Assembly (NCBI GenBank): GCA_964542535.1
Contig: CAZIUE010000008.1
Span: 1-64,000 of the forward strand
Direction: 5' to 3'
Source of the DNA: Pseudopelobacter sp964542535
GTDB taxonomy: Bacteria > Desulfobacterota > Desulfuromonadia > Geobacterales > Pseudopelobacteraceae
Length of the DNA stretch: 64,000 bases
Under the pieces are notes generated by a model that saw only the letters and a list, made by a program, of their open reading frames with translations, did not search any database and had not been told where the DNA came from. A program made the position numbers and the translations under genes. Of this stretch, positions 27,949 to 36,541 are shown piece by piece (the first letter of the stretch is position 1; each line of letters starts with the position of its first letter).

Positions 27949-29337
27949 CTAGGGGGACGGTGGTACGGCCAACGGCGTGCTGCCGCCGGAGTGGGGGGCG
28001 CGCACGAGTCCGCGCCGCCCGTCTTCGCGGAAAGCGCTGTCGATGATGCAGTCGCACACATCCTCGACAAAGCAGGCGCCGTACCGGGTGAGACGCAGCG
28101 ACTCCTCCTGCTGGTGCAGGCAGCCCAGATCGACCAGCCTGGAAATCAGGGGAGCGAAGGCCTCGTGGGGAGACAGGCCGAAGCGGGCGTGGAATCGGGT
28201 GATGTCCAGCCCCTCTTTCAATTGCAGGCTCAGGATCAGGGTCCGGTACATGCGCTCCCGGGGAGACAGGGCGATATAGCGGGCTATGGGGGGAGCCCCC
28301 TTCTGGATCATGCGGGAATAAATCGGCAGTTCTTCGTGGCTGTCGCAACAGATGGTGGACGAGTAGGACCTGGTCCTAGCGCCAAAGGAAATGATCGGCA
28401 TCTCCCGCAACCAGTAATAGCGGTAGGGCCACTGCCGGTCGCTGCTGAACCGCCCGTTCTGTTCGTAGCCCTGTGACTCCATCCACTTCTGGGTCAGATA
28501 CACCATCCGGAACAGGTCGTCGTCGGGAACGATCAGCTGCGGATCGCGGGTGTACAGATCCACCACCAGGGGGTTGACGATCTCGTGGCGGATGTACTCC
28601 ACCGCATCGGGTCGGATCAATTCCAGGAACCGCAAATCAGCGGCCACGCTCTCCAGGGTCTGACCGGGAAGCCCGGTCATCATATCGATATTGATCATCA
28701 TGCCGCTGCCCTGGACCAGCTCCACGATCCGCCGTACCTGCTCCGGCGTATTGCAGCGGTTGCAGCGGGCCAGTATGTCCCGGTCAAAGGTCTGGCAGCC
28801 GATGCTGATGCGGTCGATACCCATGGCAGCCAGTTCCTGAACCCGCTCCGGACGTTCAAGGGTCGCCGGGTGGGCCTCGCTGGCAATAGTACAGTCATCG
28901 GTCAGTTCCGCGCAGGAGCGGATCGTCTCCAGCAGCCGCCGAAGTTCTTCATTGGAGAAGGAGGTGGGGGTCCCTCCCCCCAGGCAGATGCACTTGACCC
29001 GTCGCCCCTGGAACAGGCCCAAGCGGGCATACAGCCGGACCTGTTCCCTGAGCCGGGAGATATAGTCCCCCTGAATCAGAGGATCGCTTTTCTGGGGAAA
29101 GGAGTTGCAGAACAGGCATTCGGAAAAACAAAACGGCAGGTGGACGTACAGCAGCAGGTCCGGTTCGGGGAGCGCGTCAAGGAGGGTCTCGAAAAATCCG
29201 CCGGCCTCAGACGGCGCCAGCAGGCTGAAATGCTTGGCAACGAACAGGTCCGGCTGGTTTTTGGTGTAATCCCGGGAACCATAGAACAGCTCGTTTCGTA
29301 TCCTGTCAAGTACAGCATCAGTTCTCATGGAGTGCAT
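27949..29337 (-). CDS. HemN/HemW-like radical SAM protein
   Basis: A protein of about 462 residues related to coproporphyrinogen III dehydrogenase. LLYVHLPFCFSECLFCNSFP carries the C-x3-C-x2-C cluster, followed by CLGGGTPTSFSNEELRRLL, SEAHPATLERP and ISIGCQTFDRDILARCNR, all HemN-superfamily motifs. A C-terminal HemN-type winged domain is suggested by LTRYGACFVEDV. It departs from true HemN (the post-cluster sequence is not CxFC-C), and the residues around the second SAM are not obvious, so it may be a HemW-like haem chaperone or a methyltransferase. The start is uncertain: ATGs at 29337 and 29328 both lack a good ribosome site. Confidence 0.78.
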   Translation of the reverse strand: MHSMRTDAVLDRIRNELFYGSRDYTKNQPDLFVAKHFSLLAPSEAGGFFETLLDALPEPDLLLYVHLPFCFSECLFCNSFPQKSDPLIQGDYISRLREQVRLYARLGLFQGRRVKCICLGGGTPTSFSNEELRRLLETIRSCAELTDDCTIASEAHPATLERPERVQELAAMGIDRISIGCQTFDRDILARCNRCNTPEQVRRIVELVQGSGMMINIDMMTGLPGQTLESVAADLRFLELIRPDAVEYIRHEIVNPLVVDLYTRDPQLIVPDDDLFRMVYLTQKWMESQGYEQNGRFSSDRQWPYRYYWLREMPIISFGARTRSYSSTICCDSHEELPIYSRMIQKGAPPIARYIALSPRERMYRTLILSLQLKEGLDITRFHARFGLSPHEAFAPLISRLVDLGCLHQQEESLRLTRYGACFVEDVCDCIIDSAFREDGRRGLVRAPHSGGSTPLAVPPSP

Positions 29338-29465
29338 TCTGCATTTACCGTTCCGTGACCGCTTCAGAATTGAATTTCTACTTATATGCCCGTGGCGGTC
29401 GACTGTCAATCGCCATCATGGCTCATGAGAGGGAAACGATACGCCGATCACCGGATGCCGCGAAC

Positions 29466-29493
29466 AAAAAAGGGGCAGCCGGATGGCTGCCCC
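29466..29493 (-). terminator. Rho-independent terminator of frdCAB
   Basis: A perfect 9-bp stem GGGGCAGCC/GGCTGCCCC (29472-29480 with 29485-29493), loop GGAT, followed on the minus strand by six T (29466-29471). It lies 25 nt after the frdB stop. Confidence 0.9.
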
Positions 29494-29517
29494 ACGACAA
29501 CATAAGAAGCTTCTGGA

Positions 29518-30279
29518 TCAGAAGCAGAACTGTGACTTGATGAACTCGCGATTCATGCGGGCGATGAACTTGACATCGATCCCCTTGGGACAGGAGGCCT
29601 GGCACTCATAGTGATTGGTGCAGTTGCCGAAACCGCATTCCTTCATGGCCTGGACCAGCGCCTTGACGCGAGCCGTGGCTTCGGGCTTGCCCTGGGGAAG
29701 GGAGGCGAACTGGGACACCTTGGCGCCGGTGAACAGCATGGCGGCGCCGTTGGGGCAACCGGCAACACAGGCGCCGCAGCCGATGCACTCGGCGGCGTCC
29801 ATGGAGTAGTCGGCGATCGGCTTGGGAATCAGGATGGCATTGCCGTCGGGAACCCCGCCGGTGTGGCAGGAAACGTAGGCGCCGGCCTGGACGATGGTAT
29901 CCAGGGCGGTACGGTCAACCACCAGGTCCTTGATGATCGGGAACGCGCGGGCACGCCACGGCTCGATGTAGATGGTGTCGCCATCCTTGAACTTGCGCAT
30001 GTGCAACTGGCAGACTGTGGTACGTTCCTGGCCGCCGTGGGCGGCGCCGTTGATGATCTGGGAGCACATGCCGCAGATACCTTCGCGGCAGTCGTGGTCG
30101 AACGCGATCGGCTCCTTGCCGGCATGGATCAGGTCTTCATTCACCACGTCGAGCATCTCCAGAAACGAGTGATGCTCGGTAATGCCTTTGGCGGTATAGG
30201 TCTCAAACTTTCCCGGATCGTTGGCGTCTTTCTGGCGCCACACGATCAGTGTCAGAGTCATGGTCTTGTGATCACTCAT
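29518..30279 (-). CDS. frdB: Fumarate reductase / succinate dehydrogenase iron-sulfur subunit
   Basis: A 253-residue subunit that passes electrons between the flavoprotein and the quinone-side cytochrome b. The 2Fe-2S ferredoxin domain has CREGICGMCSQIING with a further Cys in TTVCQLHMR. The C-terminal domain carries CIGCGACVAGCPNGA and CGFGNCTNHYECQASCPKGI for the 4Fe-4S and 3Fe-4S clusters. The ATG overlaps the frdA stop by one base (TAATG). In Geobacter relatives one frdCAB complex works as both fumarate reductase and succinate dehydrogenase; that bifunctionality is carried over from the genus, not proven here. Confidence 0.95.
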   Translation of the reverse strand: MSDHKTMTLTLIVWRQKDANDPGKFETYTAKGITEHHSFLEMLDVVNEDLIHAGKEPIAFDHDCREGICGMCSQIINGAAHGGQERTTVCQLHMRKFKDGDTIYIEPWRARAFPIIKDLVVDRTALDTIVQAGAYVSCHTGGVPDGNAILIPKPIADYSMDAAECIGCGACVAGCPNGAAMLFTGAKVSQFASLPQGKPEATARVKALVQAMKECGFGNCTNHYECQASCPKGIDVKFIARMNREFIKSQFCF

Positions 30280-32195
30280 TACTTGTAGCTCCTTATGGCA
30301 AGATGTACATTATCGAACTTAAGCGGCTCTTTATGCAGCTCGGGCTCTTTGCCAACGCCCTTGTACTCCCACGCACCGACGTAGCAGTAATTGACGTCGT
30401 CACGCTGGGCTTCACCCTGATCCTGGAACTCCTCGCGGAAGTGGCCACCGCAGGACTCGTTGCGGTGCAGGGCGTCGCGGCACATGAGCTCGGCGAATTC
30501 GAGGAAGTCGGCGGTGCGGCCGGCATTCTCCAACTGCTGGTTGAAGTCGGCAGCGGTACCAGACACCTTGACGTTCTTCCAGAATTCCTCGCGCAGGGCT
30601 GGAATCTTCTGCAGGTTGGCCTCCAGGGATTCCTTGGTACGGGCCATGCCGCAGTTCTCCCACATGAGGGAACCGAGTTCGCGCATGAACTCTGAAGTGG
30701 TCTTCTTGCCATTGATGGAGAGGAACTTGTTGAGGGAGGATCTGACCTCATCCTCGCATTTCCTGAACTCCGGATGATCGGCCTTGATGGTGCCGGGATC
30801 CTTGATGGTGGCCAGGTAACCGCCGATGGTGTAGGGAATGACGAAGTAGCCGTCGGCCAGACCCTGCATCAGGGCGGAAGCGCCCAGGCGGTTGGCGCCG
30901 TGCACCGAGAAGTTAGCCTCTCCCAGCACGAACAGGCCGGGGATGTTGCTCATCAGGTTGTAATCGACCCACAGGCCGCCCATGGAGTAGTGGGGAGCGG
31001 GATACATGCGCATGGGACGCTTGTAGCCATCCTCATCCGTGATCTTCTCGTACATCTCGAACAGGTTGCCGTACCGCTCGGCGATCTTCGGCTGGCCGAC
31101 ACGCTTGATGGAGGAGGCGAAGTCCAGATAGACGCCACGGCCGCCGGGGCCGACACCGCGCCCATCGTCGCAGGCTTCCTTGGCGGCGCGGGAGGCGATG
31201 TCGCGGGGAGCCAGGTTACCGAAGGAGGGGTACTTGCGCTCCAGATAGTAGTCGCGGGCATCCTCGGGAATCTCGTTGGGATGCTTGCCGCAGTCTTCTT
31301 TCCGCTTGGGAACCCAGCAGCGACCGTCGTTGCGCAGCGACTCGGACATGAGGGTCAGCTTGGACTGGTAGTCGCCGGCCTGGGGGATACAGGTCGGGTG
31401 AATCTGGGTGTAGCAGGGGTTGGCAAAGAAGGCCCCCTTCTTGTGAGCCTTCCAGATGGCGGTCACCGAGCAGCCCATGGCGTTGGTGGAGAGGTAGAAC
31501 ACGTTGACGTAACCACCGGTTGCCAGGCAGACCGCGTCGGCGGCGTAGCTCTCGATTTCGCCGGTGATCAGGTTGCGCACGGTGATGCCCCGGGCAACGC
31601 CGTCAACCACGACCAGGTCCAGCATCTCGCGGCGGTTGTACATCTTCACCGTACCGGCGTTGATCTGGCGGGCCAGGGCGGTGTAGGCGCCCAGCAGCAG
31701 CTGCTGGCCGGTCTGACCGCGGGCGTAGAAGGTACGGGAGACCTGGGCGCCGCCGAAGGAGCGGTTGTCCAGGTAACCGGCGTAGTCGCGGGCAAAGGGA
31801 ACACCCTGGGCCACGCACTGGTCGATGATGTTGTTGGACACCTGGGCCAGACGCCACACGTCGGCCTCACGGGCACGGAAGTCGCCCCCCTTGATGGTGT
31901 CGTAGAAGAGACGATAGATGGAGTCGCCGTCGTTGGGGTAATTCTTGGCGGCGTTGATACCACCCTGGGCGGCGATGGAGTGGGCGCGACGGGGGGAGTC
32001 CTGATAGCAGAAGGCGAGGACGTTGTAGCCCAGTTCACCCATGGAGGCGGCGGCAGCGCCACCGGCCAGACCGGTGCCCACGACGATGACGGTATACTTA
32101 CGCTTGTTGGCGGGATTGACCAGCTTCAGGTCGAAGCGGTGCTTATCCCAGGTTTGCTGAATGGGTCCAGTAGGACATTTTCCATCAAGTATCAC
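30279..32195 (-). CDS. frdA: Fumarate reductase / succinate dehydrogenase flavoprotein subunit
   Basis: A 638-residue catalytic subunit. VIVVGTGLAGGAAAASMGEL is the FAD dinucleotide loop. RRAHSIAAQGGINAAKN carries the His that binds FAD covalently. The catalytic fumarate site is in the HPTCIPQAGDYQ and GGRGVYLDF regions, and GGLWVDYN and HGANRLGASALMQGL close the FAD domain. Length and motifs are those of the long B-type SdhA/FrdA proteins (Bacteroides/Wolinella-like). The start is the GTG at 32195 with AGGGGG 6 nt upstream, 9 nt after the frdC stop. Confidence 0.95.
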   Translation of the reverse strand: MILDGKCPTGPIQQTWDKHRFDLKLVNPANKRKYTVIVVGTGLAGGAAAASMGELGYNVLAFCYQDSPRRAHSIAAQGGINAAKNYPNDGDSIYRLFYDTIKGGDFRAREADVWRLAQVSNNIIDQCVAQGVPFARDYAGYLDNRSFGGAQVSRTFYARGQTGQQLLLGAYTALARQINAGTVKMYNRREMLDLVVVDGVARGITVRNLITGEIESYAADAVCLATGGYVNVFYLSTNAMGCSVTAIWKAHKKGAFFANPCYTQIHPTCIPQAGDYQSKLTLMSESLRNDGRCWVPKRKEDCGKHPNEIPEDARDYYLERKYPSFGNLAPRDIASRAAKEACDDGRGVGPGGRGVYLDFASSIKRVGQPKIAERYGNLFEMYEKITDEDGYKRPMRMYPAPHYSMGGLWVDYNLMSNIPGLFVLGEANFSVHGANRLGASALMQGLADGYFVIPYTIGGYLATIKDPGTIKADHPEFRKCEDEVRSSLNKFLSINGKKTTSEFMRELGSLMWENCGMARTKESLEANLQKIPALREEFWKNVKVSGTAADFNQQLENAGRTADFLEFAELMCRDALHRNESCGGHFREEFQDQGEAQRDDVNYCYVGAWEYKGVGKEPELHKEPLKFDNVHLAIRSYK

Positions 32196-32204
32196 GGTAA
32201 CCCC

Positions 32205-32870
32205 CTATTTCAAAATGTTGAGAAAGATCGACAGCGGAACGGAAACATACCCCAGCAGCAGCACGATGGCCACAACGGTGCTGGCCTTGACCAGAACGGG
32301 CATGGTCTTGTCGGTGTTCAGACCGAATGTCTGGAAGAGGCTCTGGATGCCGTGGGAAATGTGCAGGAACAGGACGGCCATGGCGGCGACATAGATCAGG
32401 GCGATTGCGATGTTCTTGAACGCGGCCACGATCATGAGGAAGACGTCAACGGTTCCGTGGGGATCCATCACCAGTTCCATGCCCGGAACCATCTTGGCGG
32501 TAAAGTGCAGCAGGTGGAAGATGATGAACACCAGCAGCAGCGCGCCGGTCCAGATCATGTTCTCGCTGGCGAAGGTGGTCCGCTTGGTGGCCTTGACGGC
32601 GTAGGCCTGCTGACGGCAGTCGCGGTTCTCTATGGTCAACTGGATGCCATAGTAGATGTGCACGGCGGCGATCACTCCGATGACGGCCCTGAAGGCGTAT
32701 ACCATGGGGGGAAACGCGTGGAGGTGGTGGGCATAGGCGTTGACGCCCCCGGGAATCCACCCGAAGATGGTGGTGTTGCCGATCAGATGGATCACCGCGA
32801 ACAACACCAGACAGAGGCCGGTGATCGCCATCAGGATCTTTCTGCCGATAGACGTGGTAAACAGTTGCAT
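32205..32870 (-). CDS. frdC: Fumarate reductase / succinate dehydrogenase cytochrome b558 subunit
   Basis: A 221-residue membrane anchor with five hydrophobic helices. It opens MQLFTTSIGRKILMAITGL. Haem-ligand histidines are likely among IHLIGN, HLHAF, VHIYYG, FHLLHFT and LHISHGI, giving the two b-type haems of the B-type enzymes that react with menaquinone. It is the first gene of frdCAB. SD AAGGAAGGA precedes the ATG. The transcript begins about 215 nt earlier if the proposed promoter (33095-33123) is right. Confidence 0.93.
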   Translation of the reverse strand: MQLFTTSIGRKILMAITGLCLVLFAVIHLIGNTTIFGWIPGGVNAYAHHLHAFPPMVYAFRAVIGVIAAVHIYYGIQLTIENRDCRQQAYAVKATKRTTFASENMIWTGALLLVFIIFHLLHFTAKMVPGMELVMDPHGTVDVFLMIVAAFKNIAIALIYVAAMAVLFLHISHGIQSLFQTFGLNTDKTMPVLVKASTVVAIVLLLGYVSVPLSIFLNILK

Positions 32871-32917
32871 ATCTATCCTTCCTTTACATGAGAGTGTACT
32901 GCATTGATAAGTGTGTT

Positions 32918-33004
32918 TTACGGAGACTGAAAAAGCAGACGGCCAAAGACCGGAGCAAACCTGCCAGGGGGGCCACGCCAGCGCGTTCTGGTGTCAATCC
33001 GCAT
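32918..33004 (-). CDS. Putative 28-residue leader peptide upstream of frdC
   Basis: A short frame inside the long frdC leader: ATG at 33002-33004, TAA at 32918-32920. It has an unusually good ribosome-binding site (AAGGAGG, 5-6 nt spacing), better than most genes nearby. The peptide is basic (MRIDTRTRWRGPPGRF, then APVFGRLLFQSP). It ends 47 nt before frdC. It is too short for homology by eye; it could be a translated leader or chance. The rest of 32871-33327 carries the frdC and tgt control regions, including a 9-bp direct repeat GTTAAGCTA at 33173 and 33228. Confidence 0.35.
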   Translation of the reverse strand: MRIDTRTRWRGPPGRFAPVFGRLLFQSP

Positions 33005-33094
33005 ACCATCCTCCTTCTGAAATTATAGTCCCTCAGGCAATCCCGTGACTGTACGAGGTGGTCGCTGCCGCCCCCTTGCTCATTAATTTTGCGT

Positions 33095-33123
33095 ATCTTA
33101 GACGGAGTCATATTAAATTGCAA
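33095..33123 (-). promoter_or_regulatory. Sigma-70-type promoter for frdCAB
   Basis: On the minus strand, TTGCAA (33118-33123), a 17-nt spacer and TAAGAT (33095-33100). It is the best match in the AT-rich stretch upstream of frdC and would give a leader of roughly 215 nt containing the 28-codon frame. Confidence 0.5.
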
Positions 33124-33327
33124 CATTTTTATGTAAAACACGCTCAAATAAAAAACAATGTTATATCGAATAGTTAAGCTAAAAACAGTTGCATTGATTG
33201 CAATTGGCGTCGCATTCTGCTAGAGACGTTAAGCTAATCCGCCAGCGATATTTGCTGAATTTTAAATAATTAATGCAAACTATTAAAAAACAGCGCGCCT
33301 GATCGGCACGTTACCGGAGTCACGCAC

Positions 33328-34455
33328 GTGGAATTTACGCTGATCAAAAAAGACAAACAGAGTTCAGCCCGTTTGGGCGTCATCACCACCGGCCGGGGAG
33401 AGATCCATACCCCCATTTTCATGCCGGTGGCCACCCACGGCGCCATGAAGCCGCTCACCCCGGCCCAGATCACCGAGACCGGCGCCCAGATCATTCTCAG
33501 CAACACCTATCACCTGCATCTGCAACCGGGAGAGGGGCTGGTCAGGAAGGCGGGGGGGCTGCACAAGTTCATGGCCTGGGACAGACCGATTCTCACCGAC
33601 TCGGGGGGGTTCCAGGTGTTCTCCCTCCCTAACAAGCGCATCACCGAGGAGGGGGTCTTTTTCCGGCACGAGCTCACCGGCGAGGAGATCTACCTGGATC
33701 CGGCCGGAGCCACGCGGATTCAGCAGGAACTGGGCGCCGACATCATCATGGCCTTCGACGAATGCATCCCCTATCCCTGCGAACGACAGTACGCCGAGGC
33801 GTCCACCAGAAAGACCATTCGCTGGCTCAAGGAGTGCCAGAAGGCCATGACCAGTAGTGACCAGGCCCTGTTCGGCATCGTCCAGGGAAGCGTCTACGAG
33901 GACCTGCGGGCCTTCTGCGCCCGGGAGATGCGCGCCCTGGACCTGCCCGGGTACGCCATCGGCGGCGTCAGCGTGGGAGAGGGGCTGGATCTGCTGAAGA
34001 AAGTGGTTGCCTGGACGGCACCCCACCTGCCGGAAGACAAACCGCGTTATCTGATGGGAGTGGGACTTCCCGAAGACATTCTGGAAAGCGTGGAGCGGGG
34101 CATCGACATGTTCGACTGCGTCATTCCGACCCGCTACGCCCGCAGCGCTACCCTCTTCACCCGGCGGGGCCGGATAAGGCTTACCAACAGGAACTACAAG
34201 CGGGACTTCTTCCCCGTGGACCCCTCCTGCGGCTGCTACACCTGCCGGAACTTCACCCGCGCCTACCTCCACCACCTCTTCGCCGCCAACGAGGTCCTCT
34301 CCGCGGTGCTCTCGGCCATCCACAACGTCCACTTCTACCTGAACATGATGGCGGAGATCCGCGCGGCCATCGCCGACAACCGCTTTGCCGACTACAAACT
34401 GCGCTTCCTGGCCGACTACGGCGGAGCGCCCCGGAACGGCAGGCGGCAGCCCTGA
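33328..34455 (+). CDS. tgt: tRNA-guanine(34) transglycosylase
   Basis: A 375-residue enzyme that exchanges guanine-34 for preQ1 in tRNAs for Asp, Asn, His and Tyr. Visible motifs are HTPIFMPVATHGAMKPL-like (IHTPIFMPVATHG), LTDSGGFQVFSL (catalytic-site Asp), GIVQGSVYEDLR, YAIGGVSVGEG and MFDCVIPTRYARS (nucleophile Asp). The zinc site is CGCYTCRNFTRAYLHHLF. Length is standard. The GTG start has GGAG 9 nt upstream. It stands alone, divergent from frdCAB and convergent with a lipoprotein gene. Confidence 0.96.
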   Translation: MEFTLIKKDKQSSARLGVITTGRGEIHTPIFMPVATHGAMKPLTPAQITETGAQIILSNTYHLHLQPGEGLVRKAGGLHKFMAWDRPILTDSGGFQVFSLPNKRITEEGVFFRHELTGEEIYLDPAGATRIQQELGADIIMAFDECIPYPCERQYAEASTRKTIRWLKECQKAMTSSDQALFGIVQGSVYEDLRAFCAREMRALDLPGYAIGGVSVGEGLDLLKKVVAWTAPHLPEDKPRYLMGVGLPEDILESVERGIDMFDCVIPTRYARSATLFTRRGRIRLTNRNYKRDFFPVDPSCGCYTCRNFTRAYLHHLFAANEVLSAVLSAIHNVHFYLNMMAEIRAAIADNRFADYKLRFLADYGGAPRNGRRQP

Positions 34456-34470
34456 TTCCGGCGGCCGGGG

Positions 34471-34992
34471 TCAGCGCCTGATCTTCTGATCCAGCTCCAA
34501 GTCCAGACTTTTCAGCCGCTCGATGGTCTGACGCAGCTCCCGATTGTCACGGCTCAAGGAGAGGTTCAGGTCACGCAGGCTCTTCAGCTCCTTCTGGCGG
34601 TCGCGGGGGACCCTCACTCCCGCCAGGTAGGCCGACAGGGGAGCTGCCTGGTGGGCCCAGATACTCCGGGGAAACTCGCCTTCAAGGCGCTCCAGCAGCT
34701 CCAGGGTCTGGCTGGCCACCTTCCCGGCCTCGTCCCGCATGCCCAGAAGTGCCAGACGGAACAACGCTTCGTCGGTAATCCCCGACACCGGCGGCAGCGT
34801 CACGACCCGCTCCAGCAGTTCCCGGGCCTGCTGTTCCCGCCCTCCCCTGAGATACTCCAGGGCGCCTGCAAAGGAACGCTCCTGTTCGCTCACTACCGGC
34901 GGGGGAGCAGCGGTCTGCCGCGTGACGGAACACCCCCCGGCCATGAAAAGCATCCCCACCACTGCCAGCGCCACGACGCAATCAGACCTCAC
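34471..34992 (-). CDS. Lipoprotein with helical repeats and C-terminal coiled coil
   Basis: A 173-residue predicted envelope lipoprotein: VALAVVGMLFMAGGC is the signal with a lipobox ending at Cys (about residue 21). The next 100 residues look like TPR-type helices (FAGALEYLRGGREQQARELL), and the last 35 are a charged coiled coil (SLRDLNLSLSRDNRELRQTI). The GTG at 34992 has GGGAGG 8 nt upstream and overlaps the HAMP-GGDEF stop by 11 nt, so the two are coupled. A lipoprotein coupled to a membrane signalling protein suggests it senses or scaffolds for it in the envelope. No specific family recognised. Confidence 0.75.
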   Translation of the reverse strand: MRSDCVVALAVVGMLFMAGGCSVTRQTAAPPPVVSEQERSFAGALEYLRGGREQQARELLERVVTLPPVSGITDEALFRLALLGMRDEAGKVASQTLELLERLEGEFPRSIWAHQAAPLSAYLAGVRVPRDRQKELKSLRDLNLSLSRDNRELRQTIERLKSLDLELDQKIRR

Positions 34993-36301
34993 CGGTAACC
35001 GCCTCCCGAACAATGATATAATTACTTCCCTTTGCTTCCTTGACCCGATCCTTGACCGCCGCCGCTGCCGTGGCGATCTCCGCCGCAGAGGAAAACCTCC
35101 CCGGCTGACAATCCAGGGCAGCGATGGAGATGGAGATGAGCGGAAAATCCCGCTCCACGCCATATCGGTCAACCCCGCGGATGAAGCCGGCGGCCCGGTC
35201 CTCTTCCGAGTAGTAGGCCGGAATCATGGCGTCGATGTCGCGCAGGATCGCCTTGCAGGCGCTCTTCACCAGTTTGGAACCGATGATCACCACGAAGTCG
35301 TCACCGCCGATGTGGCCGACGAACGCCTCCGGGTCGCCCAAACGCGCGACCGCGTCGTGGATCACCCGCCCCGCCTCCTTGATCAGGTCGCTGGCCCTGA
35401 TGTAGCCGTAGCGGTCGTTGTAGGATTTGAAGTTGTCCAGATCCAGGTAGCACATGGCAAAGGCCACCCCCTCCTTCAGGCGCCGGTTGATGGAGCGCTC
35501 AATGGCGATGTTGCCCGGCAGCCGGGTCAGGGGGCTGGCATCCAGGCTGGCCTGTTCCAGTTCCTTGAGCCGCCGCGCCATGGCCGTGAAGTCACGGGCC
35601 AGGTCGCCGATTTCGTCGCCGGCCGGAATGCGGGGGTCATAGTCGAAATCTCCGGCGGCGATGCGATGGGTGGCCTTTTTCAGTTTTCCCACGGAGGTGG
35701 CAAAGGAGTAGATCATCAGCCCCGCCAGCAGCAGGGAGAGGGAAACGCCGCCGACGGAGAGCCCCAGGGACCAGGAGACGGTGGCGGCCACCTGTTCGTC
35801 GGAGTGCGCCAACTTCCGTTCCAGGGAGTTGAGCTGATCCTGGCGGATACGGCCGATGCTGTCGTCGATCTGTCCGACCAGGCGTTTCAGGAGCCGTTCT
35901 TCCACTGCCTGGCCGGCAAAGATCCGGCCGGTCAGACGGGAATAGCGGGCATACCGCCGCTCCAGCAGAGCCAGTTCCCCTCCCGGGGAGAGCCGTTTCA
36001 ACGAGGCCAGGGCACCCCTGAACTTTTCAGCGTTCTGGTCATAGAGGGTCTTGAACTCGCTCTGGGGCAGAATCTGGTAGCGGCCGGCATAGCGTTGCTG
36101 GGCCAGCATCATCTCGCGCAGGGAAACGATCAGGGTGGCGGCGGTCAGGTCATTGCGGGCGATCTCCGCCTCCATCTTGTGCATGGCCCCCAGGCCGCTG
36201 ACGGAGTAGTACAGGGCCGCCATCATGCAGCTCACGCTGATGAGGAAGCTCAGCACCAGCTTGGACAGCAGGGTCAGGCGGGGAATGGGAACCAGTGACA
36301 T
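34982..36301 (-). CDS. Membrane HAMP-GGDEF protein; candidate hybrid (Hypr-type) cyclic dinucleotide synthase
   Basis: A 439-residue inner-membrane sensor: helix near residues 10-35, periplasmic helical domain (about 36-170), second helix (about 175-203), HAMP (about 205-255) and GGDEF domain (about 265-430). The active-site loop reads HIGGDDFVV (GGDDF at 332-336), and LDLDNFKSYND holds the metal Asp. Nine residues after the guanine-contacting Asn, where PleD-type enzymes have Asp, this protein has Ser304 (AGC at 35390-35392). Asp-to-Ser at this site is the hallmark reported for Geobacter Hypr enzymes that make cGAMP. No RxxD I-site lies five residues before the motif. ATG 36301 has GGAG at 7 nt. 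Activity and product are inferred. Confidence 0.82.
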   Translation of the reverse strand: MSLVPIPRLTLLSKLVLSFLISVSCMMAALYYSVSGLGAMHKMEAEIARNDLTAATLIVSLREMMLAQQRYAGRYQILPQSEFKTLYDQNAEKFRGALASLKRLSPGGELALLERRYARYSRLTGRIFAGQAVEERLLKRLVGQIDDSIGRIRQDQLNSLERKLAHSDEQVAATVSWSLGLSVGGVSLSLLLAGLMIYSFATSVGKLKKATHRIAAGDFDYDPRIPAGDEIGDLARDFTAMARRLKELEQASLDASPLTRLPGNIAIERSINRRLKEGVAFAMCYLDLDNFKSYNDRYGYIRASDLIKEAGRVIHDAVARLGDPEAFVGHIGGDDFVVIIGSKLVKSACKAILRDIDAMIPAYYSEEDRAAGFIRGVDRYGVERDFPLISISIAALDCQPGRFSSAAEIATAAAAVKDRVKEAKGSNYIIVREAVTGEV

Positions 36302-36541
36302 GGGGTACTCCGGTGGACGGGTGGTTTCGTTGGACGGCATGGTAGTACAGACCGGACCAGGATGCAACTCATTGAGCCCGAATCCGGCAGCCGGAGGGGC
36401 GGAACGACGGGCAGCGCGGACAGGGAGTGCGCCTTCTCGGGGGTACCGGAGCGCGCGAAACCATTGCAAAGCTCAGCCGCCGGCGCTATACAGAACCGTT
36501 GCGTCATCGCGCACAACCCCACGACAAAGGAACCACACTCC

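Noticed and set aside
30774..32891. 705-codon open frame on the plus strand
   Set aside because: Antisense shadow of frdA and frdC, which are unmistakable on the other strand.
34739..36298. 519-codon open frame on the plus strand
   Set aside because: Antisense to the HAMP-GGDEF gene and the lipoprotein gene.
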